DNA of 64,000 nucleotides from Rhizoctonia solani (GCF_016906535.1 NC_057372.1:3329501-3393500), one strand, 5' to 3'; positions 10,019 through 23,240 are shown, numbered from the stretch's first letter. Notes: a model not told the origin generated them from the letters alone. Numbers and translations: made by a program.

Positions 10019-12893
10019 TCATCCCTTAGTTGCCAATAGCCCTGCTGCCACGGCAGCTTCTAAGCCGAGGTGTTTAATGAATCCCGCAGTGACTAACGGC
10101 CGATCTTGATAAGCGTCTCCACCACTTCCGCTGCGAAATACGCGCTTGAAGTAATTATTGGCATGTGTGACCACATCAACAGCAGTCCAGTCTAACTCCT
10201 TATGTCGCCCGATGTAGTGGTGGGTTATCCATGCCTGTCATATAAGTTAGCAACGAACACATAGCACTATTGTCTCAGCCTAACCATGTATGATGAACGA
10301 ATCAGTGGTGCGGATGCACTAGTGGTCAACAAATCTCTCCATGTATTCCTGCCGAGCTGAAGAACTGAGTTTTCAGTTTGACGGTTGTAAAGCCGTTTGG
10401 TCGATGCGTTGACCGGGACCACCTGAGCTCGATCAAGACTAGCGGATACTTCTGGCCAGTTCGGCACCTGTGTCTCCCTCCTTAGAAATATTACAGTATT
10501 GTTGTCCTGTTGAATCTGGGAAGAATCTGGTATCGAGAATTATTGAATATGGCCAATAGAATACTGTAATTTTCAAGTGACACCCACACATTTGAAGATT
10601 ATCTATCCATCCTAAGTGAATAGTTAACCCAACGAGCACATTTTTCAGCCCGGCCGGTCGCTCATTATACATGCTGCAAAAAATAAGGCACCCGGCCGCT
10701 GAGCGGAGCGCCGTTTTAATATTTTCAGCCAGTTGTGATTCACTACCTTTTACGCAAAAAGCAGGTTTGGCAACCATCTGTTCAAGCTATAAAATTTCAT
10801 GTTTAGTTACACTCACACTCATGTCGGATTTAGCATACCAATTTGATAATTGGCTCCAATGCGGCCAAGCACTTGATAAAGCATATCACGTTCCTAGAGC
10901 CTGGTCGGGTTGATAGGTGGCATAGTGCCGGAACAGTATCGAGATCGGCTTCAATGATAAGGTACTGTGTAACGTGCGATCGTGGTAACTGATTTTCGCG
11001 ACCTGGCGCTATGTTTCCACTACTCTCGGTAACCGAAATGGTCCTGGAAGGTGGTCGTGTTGGGATATGGACCGGCTTTTGTATATTCAAGCTACCCGGC
11101 TCCTCCGGCTCGAAGCTTAAGCTAGGTGGTATGCTGGAGCCCCCGGATTGAGTTGCAGGAGCCTGTTCTGTATTACAACTGAGATTAATTAAAGGGTTTG
11201 AGCTCTTTTCACCGCTCCTGTGTAACTGGTAAGCCAACATACCCAACAGACGTAAATATTTTCGCTCACAATGATATAGCGCTACCTGGTAGTATATTGG
11301 TTTTGAGCTGTGATGACACATGCTTCAACTCAGAGTTAGACTTGACTCGAAGAAGCCCTTCTTCCACCGCAGATTTGAGGTTCTGGCTAGAAACTAACCC
11401 CTCAGAAACCTCGGGTAGATCAACCTGAGCACCAGTCTTGTCAGAATTATCGCCATTGTATCTGAGAACATCAAGAAGATATCTATTGGCCCGATGAGCC
11501 AACATGCTTGGGCTCCATGATGGGGGGCCATATGGGCCGTGAGGACCATGAGTAACAATCCAGTCCTAATAACCGTGTTATATCAAACTCCCGGCAATGG
11601 ATTTGCAATCTTACGCGGTATGCCTTGGCTTTAACGCTGGAGGAAATCTCGTCGAGTGTCTGATTAAATAGCGACGTAGAGTCGTGCAGGTGGTCTCGAA
11701 TAAAATTTTATACTGGGACCATGGCTGGGAATCCATGAGAATTCCGTCACTGGAGAGATAGACGTCTCGGTCCCCCGAGTATGTTACTAATACGTTGTTT
11801 TTGGCTTGATGGTCATTTATCTGTTGTTTATCTGAAAGGTTTTGAAGTCACCAACACGCAAAGATCCCGCCATAGCGGACTTACAGAGTAGTTCGTCCGA
11901 AGGCCAGCCAACATGTAAGATTTGGTAGTCCGTTTTGTTGATCATAATTTTCTGGGGATACCTGGCGGGAAGTAGTAGGACTGAGTTCGGCTCATTCTCA
12001 AAAGATTTCACGGTGTGTTCTAGATCTTCTGAAGAAAAGGATTTGGCAATGTGAACCGGAACTCCTGCCGTGCTCAGCTTAAGCGACGAAGCATTGTCAG
12101 TGATTTGACCGAGTGAATCTATGAGAGCTTACGATAGTCTTATACATAGGAAGTGACCTGACAGAGCTACGCAAGTAGCAGATGAACTTTCCTCCCAAGT
12201 GAACCAAGGCACATACAGCCAAAAGGACGTCGGGTTCATTTTCTAACAAGATACTGAAGCCTCCTAGTTTTCAGTATCTGCCATGCCCAATAATAATACT
12301 ATCCGTATTGACTGACTGGTACATTGCCGGAAGAGGCAGGGTTGTAATACTGGATCCTGGGCGTTCCTCGGCAACAATTCGTTGGGCGGCTGTCAGAAGA
12401 GATTGGCTAGTGCTTAACCATTTTTTGTTTTGTTTCACGAACCGATGTCTGTAGGACCTTTATGGTTTTGTATTTCTTGCGTCGTGGGTCGACCACTGGA
12501 TGGTTTTTGGTCACCTTGAAAACGAATATATGTAATTGATCCAAATGGCGTATACAAAGCTACCAACTCACTGGGACCGACAATGGTTTGACCATAATCC
12601 TGCGTCCAATGCGCATTATTTGTATCGTTGACTGGCATTGGCAAGGGTTCCATAACCGGAGACGAGCCAGAATCTGATTCGTAGTCCACGATGGCGTTAA
12701 TCCCGTTATTGTTTTCCATTCCTTCGTGGAATCGAGGTGTCGAGAGGACGTTATCGTTGTCGGAAATCAACGATTTTGCTGCGGCAGCTACTGCCTCAGC
12801 CGCCTCGGAGAGCGCGGTCGCAGCTTTAGCAAGACATTCCGTAGCATGAGATAGTAATAGAGCCTGGTCCCCCTGACAATCGATTGGAAGCAT
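10019..12893 (-). CDS. Paralogue P1: two-module degenerate helicase-C-like protein
   Basis: First member of the array, the one nearest the left edge. The start MLPIDCQGDQ leads into an Ala-rich helix (ATECLAKAATALSEAAEAV). An acidic linker follows (about 12435-12800). Module A begins with LLENEPDVLLAVCALV (about 12140-12260), then the LHVGWPSDE strand (about 11817-12011). A DWI-type tail exon follows, with ANRYLLDVLRYNGDNSDK and LPEVSEGLVSSQNLKSAV (11266-11505). Module B shows IIEADLDTVPALCHL (about 10830-11000), then ENIKTALRSAAGCLIFCS. The last exon, 10019-10234, reads QAWITHHYIGRH, then HANNYFKRVF and FIKHLGLEAAVAAGL before TGA. Tail and strands resemble DEAD-box helicase C-terminal domains, with the catalytic residues not conserved. 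Introns are short and match those of P2-P4. P1 is the most divergent copy. Confidence 0.65.
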
Positions 12894-13198
12894 AATAGTG
12901 GCTGGAGTACGACACACCGTCGAATTAATAATCACTGTAGATGATGGGGAAAGAGAGAGAACTGTCGTGGTCGCTTAAAGTCGAGGACGGTGGCAGTGTG
13001 ATTACCACGATGTCATCAGCGGTGAAATCCTGCTCGGTACAAACAAAAGATGATTGGATTTGAGAGCTTGGAGTTGCTTCCAACTCGTAAATGCTTTATT
13101 TGTTCAGAATAAAAGTGAGGGATAGAGTCTACAACCGGCATGCGGTTATAGAAATGGAAAATAATTACTCATTTTTTGTTTCTAATTTATTCTTCAAT

Positions 13199-16116
13199 TT
13201 ACCAAACATACAGCATTCCAGCGTCAACCGCTGCCTGCAGGTTGTATTTACTAACGATCGCCATTGAGGTTACTAACCTAGGGGCTATCGGAGGATGTTT
13301 ATTGCTTCCGTCTTCTACACTACCGGACAGTAGAACGCTTGCGGTAAACTTGTTGATTCTACTGGCAATTTCTTGAGCTCCCAGCACCCCGCTCGACGTC
13401 CTTGCGAGGGTTTTAAGGTGTCCCTGCAAGCGTTGTTGTTATCCGATCAATACAGTGATCATAATATGTGTAATTTACCTCGTAGAGCTCTGTGACCAAT
13501 TCTCGGTCACTCGACAAGATCGATTTAGTCGCTTTTCGCGAATCAGAGAGCCAAATGCTGTCTTCCCGGTGCATTAAATCAGCAGAGCTCGGATGGGCTC
13601 TGAAGTTAGAGTTGTTCAGAATAGAATTGATCTTGTCCCTTTGAGCCACGGTCATGATAATGCTAGTGGACGAGCATCTCAGTGAAGCGCTATGCCTCTT
13701 GGCTGGTTCCAAGGACAGTCAATCCGATGCATACCCTTGAATAAGAAAAGAAAAATACCTTGAGCAAGCGGAACAAATCCATCCAGTGTAGATCCCCAGT
13801 AAATGCAGTGGTCCAGATGCACATTCCCGAGGGATGACGGTGGAGTTTGTATCTTAAACGGAAGTAAGAGGACCGCAGAGCCTTGTGATTTTATAAATCT
13901 CGAGGCGGCATCTTCTGTGGACTGAATAGTTTCCGGTCGATCAGCCACAAATACAGTCCATTGAGTAATGAGCGCAATCTGAATGAACAACTAAGTTTCC
14001 CTGTGGACCATAGGTCTTCTATGAACAACCTACCAGTTTCTGATACTGAAAATGACACCCGGAAATATCCAGGAAAAGAATAACCTTCTTTGAACCAGAC
14101 CCACACATCTCGGCCAGAAAGCACATCAGTGGAATAGCATCGAATTCCTCCTCAACGGCAAAGTAGGTATTTCCCAGCATTGGTTTAAAGGCGTTCTTCC
14201 TAGAGCTGAAGTCAGCTGCATGCTGCTTGGCCATTCCAAACCTCGGTTGAGAAGTGCTGGAAGAAATCAAAATCAACGCAAGCACTTGATTCTGACCGAA
14301 GCTCGTTTACCGTGCTGGCGTCGTAGAAACGACCGAAGCATCGCCCGAAGAATCTGGACGATTAATACGAGGCTTTTTGTTTGCTTGCTTGTTAGAGATC
14401 GGAGGGGCCAACACGGGAGTTGATTCTACTCCCCTATTCACCGTGATTAGGTAGCTCAAGTTTATGGGCTTGTAAACCTACCAGGGAGTACTAGTTGATG
14501 CCCGGCCTGATCCTTCGGACCGGGTAGAATCGCTCGGTACCCAGTCGTTTTTTGGTAATGAAGATATATGGTTGACACCTGAACCGGGAGACTTGACCAG
14601 AAGTATTCCCTCCATCATGGCCGATTGAAGGCCGTGGTGTGTCACAAATCCATGCGAAACCTCTGGAAGAGAAAGCGCCTGGTATTTTAACACATCTGAC
14701 ATAAAAGAATTGGCGTTTGTTATAAGTGTGGTGGCATCCCAAGATTTCACATATCGATGGCCTCGGGAGCCGTGGCAGCTTATCCAGTCCTAAATAGTTG
14801 ATATAAATGAAAAAATACAGTGATAGTACTTATCACACCTACAGGATATACTTTGGCCTTCATTTCCGCTGGAATCAATGCTAGGCTTTGGTTAAATATC
14901 GGTCGTAATAAAGCAACTGATGCTCTGAACGAATCGGCATCTCCAGGCCATGCCTGGCTCTGCCACATGATAGCAGCACCAGCAGGGTGTAGCTCTTCGT
15001 CTCCCGAGTACGCAACAATTATGCTATTCTGAGCTTGGTGAATCAATCTCTGGTCCTCGTCTGTATCTGCGTTTGGTATGGCTCGACTGAAAGGAATGAG
15101 AGACTCACATCGCTGTTCGTCAGCTGGCCATCCCACGTGAACCACCCACGAATCGACGTCGTCGATTTCAATGCTCGGAGTGATTGTCTCGGGCAACAGT
15201 AAAATGGACCGTTCTGCTTCAAGAAACTTTTGTCCTACTTCGGTTATTTCTGTAGTCGTAATCTTCGTGATGGTATATACGGCAGTTTTGGTTACGTCAT
15301 TTATCTATCGCGAGGGGATGGTTATGTTTGACCACACTCGAGATTAGACATTACTTACGAGCTTCTTATACATATGGAATGTGGGGATGCTGCAATTCAT
15401 GTAGCAGATCACCTTTCGTCGATTCCGGATGAGTGCACAAACGAATAACAAGACGTCAGCCTCTTGATCGACCAAAATGCTACTCTGATGTCAGTGCCTA
15501 GTCAACAGAAGCTTCTTGAAATATTTGACGAACCGGTAAGCCAAGCCTGCCACTGTTTCGATTTCGTCAGTTATTAAAGATGCAGGGGGCGGTCGGGCTG
15601 GGTCGAATCGCAGTTGATCGATGGTCATTGGGCCCGAGGAGCATGGATCAACGGTAGTAGCCAAGGCTTGGTTGTTTGCGGGCTCCGCAGAGACAATTCC
15701 AGGAGGTTCTTCGTTGCCATCTAAAGGGCTAAATATCAATACAAAATTTGTATATGCCAATTGGCCAAAGGTTCTATCATATGGAAATTCAACTTGCCTG
15801 AGAGATAGGAGACTGAATCTCCTGTACTGGAACGTCCGTCCTCGCTTTCAAGTTCGGCCGGACCTTGCCCACAATTCAAACTTTGTTCTGGTCGATAAAT
15901 GTGTGAGATGGGCAAACAGAGGATGAAATCAAATTTACCAGATATAATTATATTCTCTACATCAGACGTTAAAATAGCTAGTTCAGATGAAAAGGTTTCT
16001 GCCGCCGCTCGTGCAGCTTCCGACAGTGTGGCAGCTGCTTTGGCGAGACAATCTGCGGCTTGAGCTAGTGCAGAGAGTCGATTCGCACGATCATTGGTAG
16101 AGCAGATTGCATCCAT
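13199..16116 (-). CDS. Paralogue P2: two-module degenerate helicase-C-like protein
   Basis: The start is MDAICSTNDRANRLS at 16116, followed by the Ala-rich helix AADCLAKAAATLSEAARAAA. Module A: the WVVHVGWPADEQR strand; an intron whose splice gives QRY|TDEDQ; then IHQAQNSIIVAYSGDEELHP (14780-15196), which I align with the QYIHRxGR region of DEAD-box proteins; then SWDATTLITNANSFM and LPEVSHGFVTHHGLQSA (14478-14750). Module B: YFAVEEEFDAIPLMCFLAE and KKVILFLD (14019-14285), then DAASRFIKSQGSAVLLLPF and the HCIYWGS strand (13679-13990). The tail exon encodes INKFTASVLLSG, PPIAPRLVTSM and LQAAVDAGMLYVW, with TAA at 13199. The gene sits about 300 bp from P1's start. No Walker A or DEAD motif is seen. 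Confidence 0.7.
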
Positions 16117-17387
16117 TATATTGGCCGATGCTAGTATATGGAATGATGACGACTTCCAACACACGCTCGTTGGGTTGTGGTGGCTAACCAGACGCAAGGG
16201 TTCATGTGCCACAAAAGAGACCATTGTGTGTATTACGTAACACTTCCGTCTTGAGCACGGAGGCAGCATAGAGGCTCCACGCATGATACAGGGTCAATGA
16301 GACCATATCAAGGATTATTTTGTGCTTCTCAAATGTCAAAGTTTTGTAAGCGGCACTCCGTCTGCTCGATTAGCCGATACCTATTTTATTCCGGTATTTC
16401 TCTTGATAATATCCATTGTTACTCCCTATAAACTATAGTGGGAGCGCACTTCGCCCAAGGGCCCACCGTTACACTCCCCACTGTCCCTAGGCAACTTCAT
16501 GATCCCAAATTAACGGATTAGCCGGTTGTAACCAAGTGTCGAACATCACGAGCATGATGTCATAGTGTGAGATACACTTTGCGCTCCAAAGGGAGATTAT
16601 CGTTACGAGTGATACAGCTTGAAGATTTCAGAATTGAAAGGCCCAGAAACTCCCAGCTTAGTAGATCCAAAAGTAGTAGGGGAGAAAGAGGTGCGCTTGT
16701 GCGGTTGGTGAGGATTGGAACCGATGTGTGGGTTCAGTCGCAACCAAACCTTGTCAAAGCCACGAGTAACTACTTGGGCAATAGGGGCCTAGAGAATCAT
16801 TGAAGCTCAAGGTGAAGCGGATTAAAAAATCAAGATGTGACGGTTTCCGTGGGGGGCGTCGACGTTCCACGGCTCCCATAATGCAAGTGAGAGGGAAGAG
16901 GATGGGAATAGAGATGACACAAGCCGCCCAGCACTAGCAGACGCACCCGAGAGAGCATGAGTTCATTAAAATTGACCTCCAAGTCATTTGAGTGCCCGAG
17001 CGATAAGCAAAGTGAAACCTGGAACTCGAGCTCAAGGAATGCATTTGTCACCAAGGAGAGTCGTTTTCAATGACAAGATAGCAGGCTAGAGCTTTTATTT
17101 CACATTATAAGTGAGAGCCAGAAGTAGAGGTCTCTTTTCGCCTAGACGGTGGTCGAATCGCTCCCAATTTTTTCCCGCGGTTACCGAGAAGTTAATGTTC
17201 ACTCAGAGTTTACGTAATACATAGCCCTTGTATGAGTCGCAAATTGCTAGTGTATGCTCCGGGTTATATGCGTCAGCAATTAAACTTCAGTGATGTGAAA
17301 AGCGAGGTTTCTATCAATTAGAGCTCTGTACCGGTGAGATATTACAACGACTCCCTTCGGCCATCGTTCCACTCTAATGGGAACACA
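16117..17387. other. Spacer between P2 and P3, no gene recognised
   Basis: This 1.27 kb stretch lies upstream of P2 and downstream of P3 (both minus strand) and should contain the P2 promoter. Short open frames are present on both strands but none resembles the family or has convincing coding bias. Confidence 0.4.
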
Positions 17388-20300
17388 TTAACCAATTATG
17401 GCCAACCCTTCAGTCACCGCCGGTTGCAGTTGAAATCTATCCACAACCGTGCGAGGAACTGGAAGTCTTCCTGCCACTGGTGGGAATTGCTCACTACCAT
17501 CTTCCAAGTCGCCACGCAAAAGAACCTTTGCCGAGTATCGATTGGCCATGCGAAGAACCTCTTGTGCACTCCTTTCAGCGCGCGAAACAGTACCTAGCCC
17601 ATATATACGATTCTGAAGTCACCCATTATTAGTGATAGAACTTGGGGCCAAGGGGTCTGAGAATGAACGTACGACGTATAGTCCCTTGACCGCCGCTTCT
17701 TCGGTCATCAATATCGAAACCGTGGTGTTACGCATCGGCCAGAGTGGAGATCTTGGTCCCAGGTCGAGCAGAGTGCGAGCGTTGGCGTGTTCAGTGATGT
17801 CTGCCGACTGTTTTTTAGTTCAGCCTGTTGAGATTTGGTTATTATAATAGCCGATGACGAGCAAGTGAGTTGGTCCCGATGCTTTTTAGCTGGTAAGAAT
17901 TCAGAACACAGATCTTTTTTTTTTTTAAAAAAAAAAAAGAAACAGAGATTTACCTTGCTTCACTGGAAGATGGAATCCCCAATAAATACAATATCCAACC
18001 TTGCTCTCTCTCAGCATTGATGGCAGGTTTGTTGTGCTATAAGTGAGGAGTAGCATAGAACGAGACGAAGCATTAACAAAACGAGACGCAGCGTCATTAT
18101 TCGCTTGATCACTACTTATGGCTTCGGGCGCGATCACCTGAGCGGATGGAAGAATTCTTTTAAACTAAAACACCCTGTCGATTAGAAAAAACACCTAGAA
18201 TCGATATTAATACGTACTAGCTTTTGGTAATGCCGCAATGAACCGTGACCCTCTAAGAAACAAATGACTTTATCGTACTTTTCGGCCATGAAACCGATCA
18301 AGGGGATGGCATCAAACTCTTCTCAATAGGCAAGTAGGTATGTCCACTCGCAATTTTGAAGTATGCTTCCGCACTGGGGATTTGGGCGCTATAATACGGA
18401 ATAAGTCTCACTTTCGCCACCCCCTTATTAGAATTCTGTAAAAGCTTACCCGGAATCTTTACCCGGTACTTTTGCCTTCGTATCGATGGACGTCTGGGTT
18501 GAAAGGATAGAAGCTGTGGGACCAGTCGTTGGGGTGGATACCCTAGTACTGTATACTCGTAGCAATTTGAGCATATTTGACAACACACACATATATGAAA
18601 GGCTACCTCGCTGCTGCGGATGATTTAACATCCGCTTGAGAAAGTGAAGAAATATGATCCGGGCTTGAGTCACGATCTTTCACTTGCAATACTCCAGCTT
18701 CGTATGCGGGTTCAAGCAAATTTTGAGTAACAAACCCCCAAGAGACCCGAGGCAATATTTTGGATTCCAAATTGTTAGAAACGAGGTCTTTGTAACGATA
18801 TAGCAGAATATGAACCAAGTAGCAATTGGCCTGTTCCACAAGTTTGATGGGGTCCCAGGCCTTGACGTATCGAGGGCCGTAAACGCCGTGGGTCTGGATC
18901 CAATCCTGTGATGTGATAAAATATGGATTTTGTACCTAATTATAATTATGTTCAACCTACCGCATAAACCTTTTCTTTCAATTCATCTGATATTTTGGCC
19001 AGCGAGTCATCGAATACATGTCGTAACTTGTCGATCGACGCATCAAGTGAATCTCTCCCTGGCCAAATTTGAGTTATATCCATGAGGGAAGGGCTCAAAG
19101 TATATAATTCCAGATCCCCAGAGTAAGCAACGATGACGTTGTTTTGTGCCCTGTGCTTCTTGAACCGACTTAGATCTGTGAAGCTAATCAGCGAGGCGAA
19201 ATGAGGAGTGGTATTCTGGGGCTTACATTTCTCGTGACTGGGGGGCCAACCTACATAAATAACCCAAGTGTTTTCGCCTTCCATCAATATATCGGGCAGA
19301 AGTGTACCGGGAACCAATGCGACCGAATTACTGGCTTCTAGAGTCCGTTTATATGCAGCATCTCGCCTTGTCGGGCTCATTCGTTCGGGAAAATAGGCAA
19401 CCGCGCCAGTTACGGCTTCAATCTTATGAATAAGGCTTTAAATACATCCTCGCATAGATAGACGCTGCTACATACCAAGGGTTTGTAAAACGACAATGGA
19501 GGAGTACCGGAAGGCATGTAGCAGATCACCCGCTGATTTTGACCAATTAAGGCGCATACTGTGAGTAGGACATCTAATTCATTCTCAACAAGAATCCTAA
19601 AACACATTAGTTATCAGTTCAATGGAAATTTCTGGACACGACGCAAGAGGTGCTACCGGTAGGACTGCTTTGGATCGATAACCTGCTCCATTCCTCTGAT
19701 GTTTGCCGATTCCCCTAAGGTAGAATCCACCATAGCGGCAACACTTGGGGCTTTTTCTAAAGATATAGCATCATTCAGATCAGAGTCTGCCGGAAGAATT
19801 TCCGTCATGACCTCTCGAGCTACTTCTATATTGATACTGGACATCTCTTGGGTTTCTCTCGCTGGATAAGATGCTTTTCACGTCACCCGCAGGACCAGAA
19901 TCAGTTGATATCACATTTAGGAGAAGAGAGCTTACATTGCTCGGAGGTTTGAGCTAAAGGAACCAATTCGTTTTTAATGTTGTAGTTGACCAGCCACCTT
20001 TCCTCTTCGACATCATGTCTATTTATGTTATTCCTTTCACTGTCGTCTTCGATAACATCTTCTTCCTCCTGTCCTTCTGGATACATTCTTAGTGGGATTC
20101 GTTGGCCTTCTATGGACACTTCAGAAATGTCTTTTGATAGGATGTCTTTTCCACCAGCGTGCTCACAAATTTGAGCATTACCCTTGTCCGGTTCGTCTGG
20201 AGTCACATCAGGTTCAGAAACTGGGTGCAATAGGATCGAACTCAAAGGAGGAAAAGCCGGTGCTTCGTTTGTCAAGTCATGAGGAATAGGGGCCCCCATG

Positions 20301-20474
20301 CTATCGCTTATACCAATAGATAGGTTCGTTAGCCAGAGATTCAGCCGCTGCTCGAGCTGCATCGGACAGTGTAGTTGCAGCAGTAGCCAGACATTCAGCA
20401 GCATGCGCTAAAGAAGAGAGCCGTTCTGCTCGCAAGTCTCCTAAGCAGACATTATCCAAAAGTGTGGATAACAT
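17388..20474 (-). CDS. Paralogue P3: two-module degenerate helicase-C-like protein
   Basis: The start is ATG at 20474 (MLSTLLDNVCLGDLR), then HAAECLATAATTLSDAARAA. The frame shifts near 20310, between the helix exon and the long acidic linker (PALFPP-like, then EGQEEEDVIEDDSERN; 19901-20330), by one base or an unrecognised splice. Module A: ILVENELDVLLTVCALIG and QRVICYMPSGTPPL (19410-19607), WVIYVGWPPSHEK, then HRAQNNVIVAYSGDLELY (18952-19380) and VEQANCYLVHILL with LPRVSWGFVTQNLLEPA (18603-18839). Module B: SRSMLLLTYSTTNLPSML and YCIYWGFHLPVKQ (17925-18137). The tail encodes MANRYSAKVLLRGDLEDGS, VAGRLPVPRTVVDRFQLQ and TEGLAIIG, with TAA at 17388. A perfect T12A12 palindrome lies in an intron. 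Function unknown. Confidence 0.7.
17915..17938. repeat. Perfect T12-A12 palindrome inside a P3 intron
   Basis: Twelve T are followed by twelve A with no interruption, just upstream (in plus coordinates) of the exon encoding YCIYWGFHLPVKQ. It can form a 12-bp A/T hairpin in the transcript. Confidence 0.9.
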
Positions 20475-20704
20475 CCTAATGCGGTGACCAATTTTTGTGA
20501 CTTGTCTCTCGCACGTGTGGTGGCTCAGTGAAGATTTCCGAAAACGGTGGGTGGCAAACCATGTTACGTTACAGTGTAAGCGCTGTCAGTTCCTCCCCTC
20601 CCCTCGGATAGGATTTCGGCGCGCAAGACTTAGGGAGAATATAATTTTTCAAAAATCAACCTAATTAGGACAGAAAAAATAAATACAATACATTGGCGCG
20701 CCAA

Positions 20705-23240
20705 TCATCCACCAATGGTCAACAAGCCAGCATCCACGGCCGGCTGCAATTTGAATTTCTCCACGGCGATCCGAGGGGCCGGAGGTCTTCCTGACACCGG
20801 CGGGAATATTTTGCTACCGTCTGCCGGGTCTCCGTGCAGCAAAACTCTAGCCGCATACTGATTGGCTCGCTTTGCCGCATCTTCTGCGCTCAGGAAGTCC
20901 GGGGAATAGCTCCGACGCCATATAGGCGATTCTAATAGGGATGCAAACATGACTATCATACGCATCTAACTCGCGGAGCAAAAAGTACTCACTGTGTATA
21001 ACTCTCTTACAATAACCTTATCTGATATAAGGGCTGACTTCATTTTATCACGTAAAGGGGCAAGTATTGAATTCTCTGTGAGGTCGAGTGGCAAGGCAGC
21101 GCTAGGGTGTCTCTTAAGATCGTTTGTAGCCATTCCCCTATGCTGAGGGAGGTCATGATAATTATCGTCGTAGCGCAATTGATAAGCGTCCTATTTTTCT
21201 TAGCTGTACCATTTGCACATGTTGGTTAGATGCAGTAGCATAGAATTTAAGAACAGCAAGGTTACCTTGCTTCAACGGTGATCCGAGTCCCCAGTAAACA
21301 CAACAATCTATTAGATTCTCCTTCAATGTCGATGGCAGGTTTGTAGTCGTGTATGCCAATAGTAAGATTACCGGCTCTGAAACGGAAAGAAACTGCGAAA
21401 CTGCTTCGTCTACACCCGGATTGTTGTTAGTACCTGCCGGGGCAATGGCAAGGCGTCCAGTGATTTTAGAAAACTAGTCCAAGACTGTGAGTTTCATTAA
21501 GAAAGACCACTATTTCAAGCCTCCCACCAGTTTTTGATAGTGCCGCACTGCTGCATGTCCTTCCAAGAGACATATCGTTTTGTGATATTTGTCGGATATG
21601 AAACACATCAAGGGAATCGCATCAAACTCTTCTTCGAGGTCAAAATAAGTATGCCCGGTTGTAAGCTGGAACTCATTTTTCTGAGGCACTTCTTCCTGCC
21701 TAACGATCATAATTTGTGAACACAAGTAATTTCAAACGGCGTAAGCGTACCTTGGTGCCGGGCTGGGCGAAGTAATTTCTGGCTCAGAATCTGTCTCGAC
21801 CTGAAGAATTCCGTCCTGAACCGCTGAGTGAAGTTCATTCTGAGTCACGAATCCGGGAGAAACCTCGGGTAATGGGATGTCGCCCCCAGTATGTGGCCCG
21901 CTCCAATTCAAGATGTTCCGGAGATAACTATTTGCCCGTTCTACAACCACAGTAGCAGTCCATTCTTTCACGTGGCGTGGACCATGGATTGCGTGAAATT
22001 GTATCCAGTCCTGAGTATACTTTTAGTGTTTAATCGTTTGACGATAGAACAACTCACTTGATAAACGCGTGTTTTCATGTCAAGTGAGATTTCAGTTAGC
22101 ATCACTTCGTAGAGAGGACGCAGTATAGAAACAGATGCGCGATATGAGGCGTTGTCCTTTGGCCAAGGTGCAGTCATGCCTATGATACGATCTCCAGAAG
22201 GATACAAATTCCGATCACCAGAGTACGCCACAAGGACGTTATTTTGGGCACAATGGGTTTTCCTCTGTGTATTATCTGCCCGGCTTGATTTATCAGACCA
22301 ACGCATAGATATGGGGACATGAAGACCCTACATTGTGTTTCGTTGACCGGCCACCCGACATGAATTACCCAAGATTTATCTCCTCCAATCCCAAAATCAG
22401 GTGAAAGTGACTCTGGAACTAATAGAATAGATCCATTACTTCCAAGGAAGTCTGTTATGGCCTGATCCAGCTTTGAGGCTGCCGTCGAGGTGAGAATATA
22501 AACAGAGATTTCGGTAACGCTTTCGAGCTTGGATAATATCATTATGAGAGCTCATTGATATAAGACTCAATACCCACCAATTGTTTGTAAGCCTTCAACG
22601 AAGTCGTACCGCATGGCATATAGCATATTGCTCGCTGGCGCTTGTCGATCAATGCACACACATATAAGAGGACGTCGACCTCTTTTTCGACCAATAGACT
22701 GGTTGCGTTTTTGAGTAGGCGAAACAGGAGAGAGAACGAGGACTTACTGATACGGTTGATTTAACGGATTCGGTTCTTCTGTGAACATGGTAAATATGAC
22801 GAGTCCTAAGCTGAATGGGAACTCATATACTTTTCGGTGGGCCTGCAGTAGTCAAAGGAGCTTCGGGTTTGTTTTCTGCGCCTAAGAGCTCTATTGATAC
22901 ATCTCATATCGTATTAGGGATATTGGTAAATCGAAGTACCTGACTCATTATTCGTATCCTTGCCAGTAACGCCAGGGCCTGGACGTTGATTTTCATCCTC
23001 TACAGCAGTTGGTTTAGTAATAGCAGTGTCATCGGGTCCCTTTCCTATATTGATTCCTTGGTTCCCTTCTTCCTCCGGGGCGACTAGAGTTTGGACCGAA
23101 AATGCTTCAGTTGCGGTTCGAACAGCTTCTGCTAGGGTAGCAGCAGCTTTGGCCAAGGCATCAGCCGCATCGGCGAGTGAAATGAGAGAAGCAGTTTTGA
23201 AGTCTGCCGATGCACTCCCCATGTGTCCCGAAGGAAGCAT
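20705..23240 (-). CDS. Paralogue P4: two-module degenerate helicase-C-like protein (best-resolved gene model)
   Basis: Exon 1 (23240-22940; ATG at 23240 or 23222) has DAADALAKAAATLAEAVRTA and an acidic linker. Exon 2 is 22890-22831 (ELLGAENKPEAP), followed by a short exon ending NPLNQPY. Module A: LLVEKEVDVLLYVCALID and QRAICYMPCGTTSLKAY (about 22697-22581), VTEISVYIL, GSILLVPESLSPDF and WVIHVGWPVNETQ (to about 22340). A splice then completes QY and leads to QRKTHCAQNNVLVAYSGD (22306-21968), then VERANSYLRNIL and LPEVSPGFVTQNELHSAV (21732-21971). Module B: YFDLEEEFDAIPLMCFISD (21510-21725), ILLLAYTTTNLPSTL and CCVYWGLGSPLKQ (21162-21420). The tail exon (20705-20965) has AANRANQYAARVLLHG-like sequence (AKRANQYAARVLLHGD), PPVSGRPPAPRIAVEKF and AVDAGLLTIGG. 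Introns are about 48-52 nt. No ATPase half is present. Confidence 0.75.

Noticed and set aside
10019..12893. Reading the paralogues as active RNA helicases
   Set aside because: No Walker A, DEAD or SAT motif is visible and the arginine finger region is altered, so only a degenerate relationship is claimed.
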